From: Trichoplusia ni
Lineage: Eukaryota; Arthropoda; Insecta; Lepidoptera; Noctuidae
Length of the DNA stretch: 64,000 nucleotides
NCBI RefSeq assembly: GCF_003590095.1
Contig: NC_039502.1
Span: 3,759,753 to 3,823,752 of the forward strand
Direction: 5' to 3'
Notes under the pieces: generated by a model
Told to the model about the DNA's origin: nothing
Databases searched by the model: none
The model's input: only the letters and a program-made list of their open reading frames with translations
Shown: positions 36,686 to 46,808 of the stretch, piece after piece
How positions within the stretch are numbered: the first letter of the stretch is position 1
Layout of the letters: the number at the start of each line of letters is the position of its first letter
Program-made: the position numbers and the translations under genes

Positions 36686-39670
36686 TTGTTTGTAAAGAAA
36701 GAAATTACGTTATTCACATACAGTGGAATAATAAAAATAATAAAGGTAAAAGATATATAAAAGCCGAACACCACATTATCGACCATAACAATAAATAAAA
36801 ACGAGACAAGAACCCGCTTAAAAGAGACATCACAATCAGACAAACACAAGTATTCGCAGCTCACAACCGCATACCGGTAGATCTTGGAAAAGTAGCGTCC
36901 ACCGCGCATTGAACAATAATTCTTTACACGATTTCCAACGAGTATATACTAGTTGCGTTTTCACTCATCACGACAACCGGTAACACGTACTTGTGAGCCA
37001 GGAATTATACCACAAATGGTTCTCAAATGACCTATCTAGATCTCGTATTTTTTTCTAGTAGGGACGATGATTTTTTTAAATGTCCATTCCCTTTTTATAA
37101 TGAATAGTTATAGATACGTATTTTTTCTTCTTCCGCAAACGCAAATTGATCAAATTACGGTGGTTGGTAGTCACGCGTGACGCCATTTTTGGTATGAATT
37201 TTGCGAAGTCTTTACGCCACAGGCCCAGTCTTAAACTTCTAAGCAGTATATATAAATTAATAATTATTATAAAATATATAATAATAATCAATATCATAAT
37301 TTTTAATTATTTATCTGACGGATTAAAAAGATTTATTATTTATAACTAGTCGTCATCCCTATTAGGTGATGGGATGAATTTGTTTCTCACGTCTGTAATG
37401 TGATTTTTGAATTTTTGAGAGTTATATCTTGTTTCATGAGACAGGGTTTTGCGATATGTAACACGAGAAACCTTATGTATCCTTTTCAGATACAAAAGTC
37501 GCTTGGGAGTATGAATGCCAAGATATAGAAAGGAAGTTCTATGTTCATTTTATATATGTCGTTTCTCACCCCGTTTTCTGCCCAGACGTGATGATGAGTA
37601 AATGCAAAATAAAAGAAAATCTCTTAAATTTTCCTGTCACCAGATGAAAATAACAAATTGTTTCACATCAACATGGTGTTAACCTACTAGCGTAGGAAAA
37701 AAGTGTAAATGGTGTACTCTATGTGGGTCACTCGTGCCATTTGAGCTCTGTTTACATTCTTCGAGAAGGGTCAGAGTTTCAGGGGCTATACACATATTTG
37801 TGTTCTTATTTGCTGTGTAGTGAAAAGCGAATTGGAAATGCGAGTTTTTGTTTTCGTAACGAGGTGATTGGAAGAAGGCCAATATGTTTGATTAATAAGT
37901 GTAGAAATGGAAATGTTGAGTTTATATGTTTTAGAAGAAAATTCTCTTCGACTTAATTAAAATTGCGTTGGCAGTTACTAGGTAAGATTTTTTAGGGATG
38001 GGAGTAAAAATGAAAGGATTGCTTATTGGTACATATAAATCTTTTTACCTAATATTGAATGACATTATATTTAGATCCTTAATTGGAGAAGCTTGCAGTG
38101 GCAACCGAACTTTTTCTGTACAACTTTTTTTGTATTTCGCAGTAAATTTTTCATTATAATGCCTTTAAACAAACCAGTTTGTTTACCATCAATATAATTC
38201 CACCTAAAGACGTATGTTAACACTAAACACGCGTTCAGGGGTTCCCAATTCGTATAAATTTGGATAATGTCGACAGTTTTTCGCGTGTATTGGATCGGGA
38301 ACATTTTTCCCGCTCTTTACGATTTCCATCCTTGGTATCGACGATAACTATCAAAGGGACCTTTTGTAGACCTTAAGAATAAAATGCTGGTAAGGAAAAT
38401 TACATTTGGTTTGGGACTTGGTCTACATCAGAGGGAGTCTCTACCCTTAGTATTTTATTTTCGGTTTTCGTTTTTTTTAGAATATGTAGGAGTTAGTGAT
38501 AGTAAGACGAGTGATAGGACAGAATAGAATGAAACAAGGGCGCAACGGCATCAACATGGAAGAAGTTTTCTTTAGAAGGTATTTATTACGATTCTGTCGA
38601 TCATGTGTGATGGGTAAAAAGATTATTCGGAAAATATCGACTATCTTCTTATTGTGTTTTTTTTTATAGTTACTTTATTTCACCGAAAGCTAATTAAGTC
38701 TTTTGCAGAAGTTACTACTTCCATGACAAGGAAATCTAGAACTGGAATGATTAACATTTATTTTAGTTCTACTCAATCATTGACTCTGTGATTTCAGTTT
38801 AGACGTCATCGCATCTTCAAACTACCTATTTAGACTTGTATTAATAGAATTACTCCAATACTTAAAATTCCCTGTATCCCTATAGTCTACTCTTTTCATT
38901 TATACTACCTACCCTATGACACATAGTACCTATCTAGCAAATCCTTCGCCCTTCACAATCAATTTACTTGAGCCCTTATCTCCCCCTTTTTCGTGTTATT
39001 TTCGTTTTCGTTTGTGTCCTTATTCAATTATTTAGCCCTTCGACTCTTTTTTATCTTGTTGAGCTACTGTGGAATGCTTTATGTAGTTTATTTAGTTAAA
39101 GATCTACTGTTGTGCGGTCAATAATTAAGAATAGTCAACAGAAGTATTAAAAACATTACAATGAGGTTCCTTTTCATAAACTGAAACGATATTTTTAGAC
39201 GTTATTCTTGATAAATTTACAACTGCAGAAATCCACCGAGTTTGCAAAAAATATAATTAATTTCATAATTCGTCATACATGTACCTACATAAAAAATACA
39301 TACATTGATCTTTGCCAAATACTACAATTACAAAAGAAAAAGTGAAAACAATTGAATGCAATTTTCTAAATAACTCATAGCAATAGGCAAATTGAATAAT
39401 AGTCTATTATTATCCGGTTAAAGGCTGTGTGTCGGTGTATCATTAAATAATCTTGTTCCTTTCAATTTAGTTGGAAAATCGTGCGTGGTGGATGCTAGGT
39501 CAAGTAACATATTTCACATAGAGTAAAATGTACTTAGTGTAGAGTGGCCACTCAACATATCTACTTGGTATACTGATTATTAAGCTCTGCAGCAGCATAG
39601 CACATTAATTATTAGTAACTGAAGAATATATGCTTGAAACACCAAGACACTGGCTCGAAAACCATATACA

Positions 39671-39712
39671 TATTTCTATAGACTGTGACAGATGTCACAG
39701 TCTATAGAAATA
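39671..39712. repeat. 42-bp near-perfect palindrome
   Basis: TATTTCTATAGACTGTGACA (39671-39690), the spacer GA, and its exact reverse complement (39693-39712). There are no mismatches in 20-base arms. Confidence 0.9.
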
Positions 39713-40604
39713 GACTGAAGTGACTGAGTGAATAGTTTGAAGGTTTTAAATAATTCCAAAAATATCAGATTGATATTATATAGTGTAAAGGTCAGACAAG
39801 ACATTGTTGACAGTCTGTCACATCAACCCCTTTTCATGAAACCCTAAAGAAATAAACCGATTTCTTGAGGTAAATATAATTCATATGAAAAAGACAAGAA
39901 ACTATTTTTCAATGCGATTAACTAACAATCAACCCAAGTAAAAGTAAAACTCATTAAATCTAGATAATTCCAATTTAAACTATCTTAAATGAAATTCTCC
40001 AAACTTTGGGTATCATATTCTAGTACTTTTTTTTTGTTAGAAGTAATCAATACACAGCCAAATCCAATGAACATTCGATATTCAAAATCGACATTCTCAA
40101 ATCACGAGACATGATGTTCTGACAAGCGATTTACTTTTCCATTCTCTCCAGCCAATAGCAGTTAAGACTTCAAAGAAACAAATTAAATAATCACCAATCA
40201 CAACAGAGCGTCAATAATCGCAAATTAATTTAATATTGACGCTATTCAATACTCCCTTGTTACCGACTCGATATGAGCTGTCAATAATTAGGGTTGTCAA
40301 CTGTTTTGCAAATAGATTATTGGACTTTGGAATAAGATTATTGTATCGTAACGTGATAAGTTTCTACATATGCACGAAGGTTTGATGATCACTAGAAAAA
40401 AACAAGAAGACTAACATGTTATTTCAGTTGAATCCAATATGTATCGTTAATTTGAACAGTCTAACACTATATTTATTTTCATACACTGTCTTTATTTTAA
40501 TTTGATGCTTAGTTTCAGAATTAAAAATTGATCCTTTCTCATGAACTTTTATTTACACCGAAGCTAATTTCTAAAACCAAACCTTGCCAACCCTATCAAT
40601 AACA

Positions 40605-40810
40605 TCAGTACATCTGTATGTCTGTACGTCAAGCGAAAGTGACAGTTGTGAGCCATTGATACATAGCTGTCAATCAAACGAGAAAGCTCGGTTAAGTACG
40701 CCGGCAAATTTACTTGTCAAAACATTATAACGAATTTGAAGAAAGTGGTGTTGTGTGCCCTTAGGTCGCTCGTGACTAGGCAATTTTTGTTGCGATATGT
40801 GTAGTACCAG
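40605..40810 (+). other. candidate 5' UTR exon and promoter
   Basis: The block ends in GTACCAG followed by GTAAGC at 40811, a near-consensus donor, and starts near a TCAGTA at 40605 that fits the insect initiator TCAGT. It is somewhat GC-richer than its flanks and shows no long open frame, as expected of a leader exon. It could belong to the gene whose signal-peptide exon lies 15.6 kb downstream. No conservation or transcript is available, so this is a guess based on two short motifs. Confidence 0.2.
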
Positions 40811-42242
40811 GTAAGCCATGTTGGGTAGTTTTGAGGATAATAATGATTAGTTTCAAGAGGTTAATAGGAGAGAATTGAGAGCAGAGGTTTAACTGCTGCT
40901 TATTGCTAACGATTTCTCTGCTTCATACGTTTACGAACATTTCTATTGTTAAACTGTAGACAAACGTGTCTAAGAAGCTAACTATAAACCTGAGATGATC
41001 CTTAGAAGCAAGCCTATATTATATTTATTTACTCTAGGTATTTGACATTAATTTTCCACATGCCGTCATCAATATTGCGAATGGCGATAGATGGTTCCTC
41101 TTAAAGAATTTATTTGAATTTGACAACATCATCTAACGCATATGTATTTACAATACAACGTTTACCGTACTATCCATACATTATTATAGCAGAGCTTGGA
41201 AAATAAATATCCCAGAGTATTTACATTCAAAGATGGATGCTCGCTCCTGCATGTTACCATTCTATCAATAAAGCGACCGTATAAACTAGAATATTTATCT
41301 ATTCAAATATCAGCATTCTAAATTTAAATTCACCAACTGCATGGAAGTTTCAAAATGGCTTCGACGTTTCTATTCAGCTGGTACTTTCGTTGTTGTTTTG
41401 TTTTTTAAAAGGTGACAAATTATATATAGAAACTAAAATAGTTAGTTTCAGTTTTGACTTTTAATTTATTTGCAGTTTCAATAGTAAAATAATTTACAAT
41501 CATAGACTCTGATTCTCACTCATGACATGTTTTTATTTGTCCAAATATGACAGTGACAGTGAAAGCAACATGAAAATAACGCAATTTATATTGCAAGCAT
41601 TTTTATAAAAAAACGCAAATAATTAATATCTTTTTTCAGCACAGCACTTGAAAACAACAGTAGCGAGGTTTCATTTATCAACGTCCCGAAACGACGGTAA
41701 AAACCTCTTTTGTTGGACAAACTGGCAACACGGACCATAACATATCTTTTTAAAACAAAACCTTACATTGTACGTCAGAAAGCTCGTAAAATATGTCTGA
41801 CCCACAAACATCGCGTGTATGTAGGGTGCAAAGATATTAAGGTAATGGATGTCTGTCTACAAACACAAGGATTGGTGACCAATATTTGTTGGTGTGTGCT
41901 ATATTTGGTCCAAAGTAATTAGCCAATGCTTGTGTTGATTGCCAAGAAAGTTATGAAGAAGACGAGATAAAAAAAAAACTGAATTTAGTTTTAGGTATAT
42001 TTCTGCTTATATAATATCAAGGAAAAATTCAAGTTGAAAAAAATACTTGGATCTTGTTCATCTTGTCTTATGAAAATCTGCAATGCAATGCAATTAAGGT
42101 ACTTACAACTAATGCTCGTAACAATGCCGCATAGTATTACTTTCTGCCTTAACCGGCATTTGCCAATGTTGGCACAACATTTGCAGCCGGCTTTTCACAA
42201 TAATATTTACACAGTGTGATCACTTGACCCCAACAACCCAAT

Positions 42243-42430
42243 TAGGCGGCAATAGCTCATCGGTTAAGGTGTTTGACTGACAGGAGGTCTCGGGTTCAAA
42301 CTTGCGCGTGGAACTGCTGACATGCGCTCATTCTTACCATAAACAGTGTTTATACAATTTACAATAAAAGCTGTAAGTGTTGTTTGGAACTCAACAATAT
42401 TTGTTCATTAAAATACAACGGGTGTGAAGT
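42243..42430 (+). mobile_element. tRNA-headed SINE (family F)
   Basis: GGCGGCAATAGCTCATCGGT (A box) and GGTCTCGGGTTCAAACTT (B box) are clear. The body contains CATGCGCTCATTCTTACC and TTACAATAAAAGCTGTAAG. It is distinct in sequence from families A, B and D. Confidence 0.6.
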
Positions 42431-42904
42431 TAAGTCTATTTAAACAAAAAGGTCTTTAAAATAGATTTGCAACTACCAAATCATTAATGAATAATTATAT
42501 TATTTATCCCAAAAAGAATACAGTAGAAAAAGTTTCAATAAATGGGCAGGTACGACTGGTACATACTAAAAAACGTATTAAATCTCCACATACAAAACAT
42601 TTTCGATATAATTATACGCGGTCACTTAAACTAATGCATGTTTCCTATCATTAAGCCACATAGGGAAATACAAGCACATTGATTAGGCATATAACTCAGT
42701 TTAAACTATCATATAAAAATAAATTTCGCCTTAGAAAGCTACGCGGAACGGGTAAACGAGTTTAGGTTCATTTAATTTAATTACACTGCAATGTTCCGTA
42801 GAAATTGTACTTCTGGGTACACTGAGTGATTCTCAAGGCAAGGTTAGCAGCAAAAGTATATGATTTCTATCAGATTGACGAAGACTCCTAAGCTTGTGGC
42901 TGGC

Positions 42905-43035
42905 AGCGACGCGAGTCGAACACGAGTAGTTTGACTCGCGACCCCGCTGCCTTGACGGCTCATGATTTAAGGACTTCGGTTGACTCTGAAACTAGTCGAA
43001 CGATCCTGATAAACATGTGTAACCGATAAACCTAT
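42905..43035 (+). repeat. CTCATGATTAAG repeat family, diverged copy
   Basis: CGCTGCCTTGACGGCTCATG, CTCTGAAACTAGTCGAACGA and GATAAACATGTGTAACCG align with the copy at 33545-33653. Confidence 0.6.
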
Positions 43036-44084
43036 TTTATGGAGTAATTGTATATTTAACGAATAAAAATAAATAAGTATAAAAATTGAGGATGTAAATA
43101 TAGGAAATATGACTCAAATAATAACACTAGACTTTTTGCGCTTATAGCGGTTTGGTTTTTATCAAATACAACAATCCCTTCTAGACTGATAACTCTTCCT
43201 CTGTTGAAGCGCTAGCAGAGTTCAAATCTCTCAAATGCGTTGAAACGACTGGTGACTTATCGATTTGATCCGCACTAAAAACTTCAAAACTGTCATCTGC
43301 GTATAGGCTCAAGATATCAGTTCATATGTTATATGTTATAATGTTTAAAAACAGTGTAATAATAGAATAGAAATAATCCTTAACCGATTTCGGCCACAAC
43401 GCGACCTCTTTAACTCTGTATTCTTTCACCTGTCCTTGGTGTGCTCGTACATGGTTTAAACTTATCTTATCGCTAAATGTTTGCGCAAAAATTGGGCCAG
43501 ATAAGCACAAAATTACATAAACTATAATTTGAGGCACAATTATGGTATAAATTAAAATAATAAAGAATTATACCACGGCATTACCTTAAACGCTTACGGA
43601 AATATTTTTTCCCATCGCTTAGCTAGCAGTATCGCTCTGCCGTAATTGAGTATAAGTATGGTCAATTTAGCATGCTAACGGTATATGTATGACATCTAAT
43701 TTGTGTGTAAACGTCTGATACGCTTCCTATTTTCAACATTTTCTAATGGTACTTTCATTAGGGATTTCACTTGTTAATGTCTTCTATAATGTTATAATGA
43801 TATGCCAGTAATTGATAGTTTTCTGATTTCATTTTTGTAATTTTGTCGTTGAGTGGATCTGTATTGTGGAGTATTATTGATTTCTTGCTTTCACCGTTTC
43901 GGTGGATGATGAAGTAAAAGCATATGCAATGTTTACATAGACCTGTTTATTGAGAACTGACAGTCTGGTAGTATGGTCGTCGGACTATTATTAATTCAAA
44001 TGTTACGATTACGTAGGAATCCCGACCTTATCACTTGCTAAACGTTGAAGAAAATCAGCACACCTGAGAATTATCTATGATGAG

Positions 44085-44130
44085 GCCTGCGGACGGTTGC
44101 CGCAGGCTGTTTGACACGTCGTATCAAACA
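44085..44130. repeat. two adjacent perfect hairpins
   Basis: GCCTGCGG/CCGCAGGC (44085-44107, 7-base loop) is followed without gap by TGTTTGA/TCAAACA (44108-44130, 9-base loop). Confidence 0.7.
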
Positions 44131-44629
44131 ATACGAGAAGAAAAGACCCGATGTCGTTCACTATGAGCTTAATTACAAATCAGATGTCTTAATTTTTTTT
44201 TGTAAACATTGATTCAATATCATAACCAAAATTGTTTATTTTAAGAAATATCTTAAAATTGCTTAAATCCCTTTTTAACTTTTGTTTTATTAGTAATCCC
44301 TTATTTAATTGCTGACACAAAGGCTAATAAATCCTTTAATCAAAATTGCATAATCCAAACTTTATCACAACATTCTCGTTATTTAATCCAGAACTCAATT
44401 ATAAACAAATAAAATGCATGGAATAAATATCCGTTAAATACTTAACGAATAGATTAAACGTGACATGTTCTAGTGGCTTTTATAATGGAAATGACCGCAA
44501 CTGGAAATGGATTTTTGACGTAAACCGCTTAACCGAACTGAATTCTACGAATTTGTTGTGTGCCCAAAATAAAATAGGTGTTTTCCATTGGAATGTTTGT
44601 ATAAATAAAATGTATGCAGTACTGCATAA

Positions 44630-44735
44630 TGATTAGGCTAAAGGTGGAGGACTTGGTATTGTGGCGAAGCTTGAGGAAGGTCTTAGACCAGCAGTGTTCC
44701 GCGATAGACTTAGTTGATGAAATGAATAATAATAC
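44630..44735 (+). mobile_element. decayed 3' stub of an RTE-type LINE
   Basis: GTGGCGAAGCTTGAGGAAGG followed by TCTTAGACCAGCAGTG fits the ORF end and CCAGCAGTG box of RTE elements. A GATGAAATGAATAATAATA tail replaces the clean repeat. It is less certain than the other stubs. Confidence 0.5.
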
Positions 44736-45208
44736 TCACTAGTAGTCAGAGTCACTAGTTAGACGCTAGACGTTTGACGCCTATATCGGTGAAGATCTAT
44801 TGTTGTACTTTTAGTTATAAATAATTCGTAAACACCAGTATCTGCCGGAAAAAATATTTTATTGTGTTCGTAGTGAGAAATACAGTGACTTACATTGAAT
44901 ATATTAACAATAACAGTGTCTAAGTAATACAATTAAACAAAATAGTACTCTCAGTGACTCAGCGTAATTACTGGTTACCCTCAATTTTTCATAAAGTGAA
45001 TGAACTATTAACGCTTGTTTGTGCTCCTACTGATATTCTCGCAATCATCAGTTGACAGGCCCACATTGACTTATGACACATTGGTGACAGCGGAGTGATA
45101 TTCTCGACGTTATCTGTCAAAGTCTGATATCGAGTCAGCCGCGCCATCTAGCGACCCAACGCCGAAACACATAAATTTTTACTACAATTTTTACCTCTGC
45201 TTACCATT

Positions 45209-46354
45209 ATGCCAGGTGTCAAGTGTGGAGGTTGCGGTCGCTTTACATCGACGCTAGAGAGCGCTAAGTGCGGTAAATGCCATGCGCAATATCACCGAGT
45301 TTGCGTGGGCGTTGCTCCCAAAGCAGTTGTTACCGCAAGCTGGCGCTGCCCAGAATGCAAAAAACACCTAGCCAGGGACAACAGGGCTGAAACCCCTGTA
45401 AGAGGTGCTGCGGGAAGTCCACTTACTGTAAGCCCTGTAGGGCAAACCAGTGAGGAGACTAGCACGCCCAACACCACGTCTAGCCGCTCCGATCTTGCTC
45501 CTATTTTCAACGAGCAGCAATCGCCATCTCCTACTCCTTCTATGCCATTAGATAAGGTTTCTGTCGACGACATCACGGCACGGGAGATGTCCCTAATTGC
45601 TGGCTCCAACATGAGCCTTCTCTTCGAAGAACTGAGGGCGATGCGTGCGGAAATCCAGGAGTTTCGCAAGGATATGGAGGTTGAAATGATGGAGATAAAA
45701 ACCTCTATGCGCAACTGTAACGCGCGCATTGATGGCCTAGAAGCCAGAATCAGCGCGTTAGAGCAGAAGGCTTCTTCGGGTGGCTCATCGTCCGACGGGA
45801 TCGTGGATGAGTTACGGCGGGAGTTAAATGACAGGGACCAGGAGCTTTTAGCGAATGATCTCGAGATATCCAACATACCGGAGGCAGCGGCTGACAACCC
45901 AACACACATCGCCGCGATCATAGGACTCAAGTTGGGGGTGAGTTTGGATGAACGCGATATTGTTAGCGCGGAACGGGTCGGCGGGAAGCAGCTCAACGCT
46001 ACCAACTCTGCGGGTCCAACAGAAGCTCGGCCGCGCCCCATTGTTGTGCGCCTGGCGCGCCGCGACCTGCGCGACCAGCTGCTGGCGAGCGCGCGCGTGC
46101 GCCGTGGAGCGACGACGGCCGACTTGGATTTGCCCGGTCCGCCCCAGCGCTTCTTCCTAAATGAGCGCCTCACCAAAACAAATCGCAGGTTGTTTCGGAA
46201 GGCGCGAGATGCAGCTAGCCTCTTCAGCTGGAGATTTGTGTGGACCAAGCGGGGCCGCATCCTTGCTAGGAAGAGTCCAGGTGATACCACGCAGAGAATC
46301 CGCACTGACGAGGACATTTCGAGGATATTCGGACCTATTAATGAAACAATGTGA
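45209..46354 (+). CDS. LINE-2 ORF1 protein with PHD finger, coiled coil and FP-like C-terminus
   Basis: This is a 381-residue protein with an ATG at 45209 (MPGVKCGGCG). Residues 6-50 form a complete C4HC3 finger (C6, C9, C21, C24, H29, C32, C47, C50), matching the PHD finger known from CR1-group ORF1 proteins. A Ser/Thr/Pro-rich linker follows (~60-115), then a coiled coil (~135-215) rich in Glu, Met and Arg. The C-terminal block (~313-372) shows RFFLNERLTK, RRLFRKARD, WTKRGRILARK and RI--DEDI. This block is shared with LINE-1 ORF1 and resembles the C-terminus of baculovirus FP proteins. Expected role: RNA binding and RNP assembly, with the finger possibly contacting chromatin or protein partners. 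Codons are G/C-rich (for example at 46030-46140), in contrast with ORF2 and the flanks. Confidence 0.88.
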   Translation: MPGVKCGGCGRFTSTLESAKCGKCHAQYHRVCVGVAPKAVVTASWRCPECKKHLARDNRAETPVRGAAGSPLTVSPVGQTSEETSTPNTTSSRSDLAPIFNEQQSPSPTPSMPLDKVSVDDITAREMSLIAGSNMSLLFEELRAMRAEIQEFRKDMEVEMMEIKTSMRNCNARIDGLEARISALEQKASSGGSSSDGIVDELRRELNDRDQELLANDLEISNIPEAAADNPTHIAAIIGLKLGVSLDERDIVSAERVGGKQLNATNSAGPTEARPRPIVVRLARRDLRDQLLASARVRRGATTADLDLPGPPQRFFLNERLTKTNRRLFRKARDAASLFSWRFVWTKRGRILARKSPGDTTQRIRTDEDISRIFGPINETM

Positions 46355-46808
46355 TATCTCATTACTTTTATATTTGTTATTTTTTAAGTCTGCATTTTGT
46401 GTTGCTAAATCGGAAAATATGCGTTCTGACAACAGTTTGTTTAGGGCGTCTGGTAACACTCAACTGACACTATTTTGCTTACTACTTCTACATAATAATA
46501 CACTGTATAAACTTTCCATCATAACTTTTTCCTTCCTTGATATTGCACAAAAAATATATACAAACAAGCCAACTATCACTACTTTACTATATTACAATCA
46601 CAGTACATTTTTACACAAGCAATTATATACACGGCATAAAACATTACACATACTACACAAATATTTACTTTACTATATACAAATAAGCCAATTATTACTA
46701 CTCTATTATATTATATTCACAGTACATTTACACAATCAATTATATACACGGCATATGACAATATACATACTCCACAAATATTTACTATACTATATACAGC
46801 ACAAATGA
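46341..46808 (+). other. open frame bridging LINE-2 ORF1 and ORF2
   Basis: An ATG at 46341, 14 bases before the end of the ORF1 stop, opens a 155-codon frame that runs through the whole AT-rich spacer and stops with a TGA at 46806-46808 inside the ATGA that starts ORF2. The would-be product is Leu/Tyr/Ile/Thr-rich with no domain. The frame is also open upstream, inside ORF1, back to 46161. It survives a tandem duplication in the spacer. It could serve ribosome transfer (termination-reinitiation) or be a by-product of composition. Confidence 0.35.
46562..46798 (+). repeat. two-copy tandem duplication in the LINE-2 spacer
   Basis: Copy 1 is 46562-46680 and copy 2 is 46681-46798. Both contain AAGCCAA, CACAGTACATTT, CAATTATATACACGGCATA and CACAAATATTTACT. 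The offset is 119 bases in the first half and 117 in the second, because copy 2 lacks two T in the CATTTTTACAC stretch. Copies are about 85-90% alike by eye. Confidence 0.9.

Larger units (their letters stand above)
33654..39670. other. AT-rich sequence with one SINE and one RTE stub
   Basis: No exon recognised. The long frame antisense to the SINE at 36508 is not a gene. Confidence 0.45.
39713..44629. other. AT-rich sequence with a possible leader exon
   Basis: It holds the candidate UTR exon (40605-40810), one SINE (42243), one repeat copy (42905) and two hairpins (44085-44130). Nothing else was recognised. Confidence 0.4.

Noticed and set aside
36427..36909. 160-codon minus-strand frame starting with ATG
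   Set aside because: It overlaps a SINE in antisense and its composition is that of random AT-rich sequence.
39671..39712. microRNA precursor
   Set aside because: The arms are only 20 bases with a 2-base loop, too tight for a normal pre-miRNA.
45292..46362. 356-codon open frame antisense to LINE-2 ORF1
   Set aside because: It mirrors the GC-rich codons of ORF1; Arg/Ser-rich with no domain, while the sense strand has a PHD finger and family motifs.
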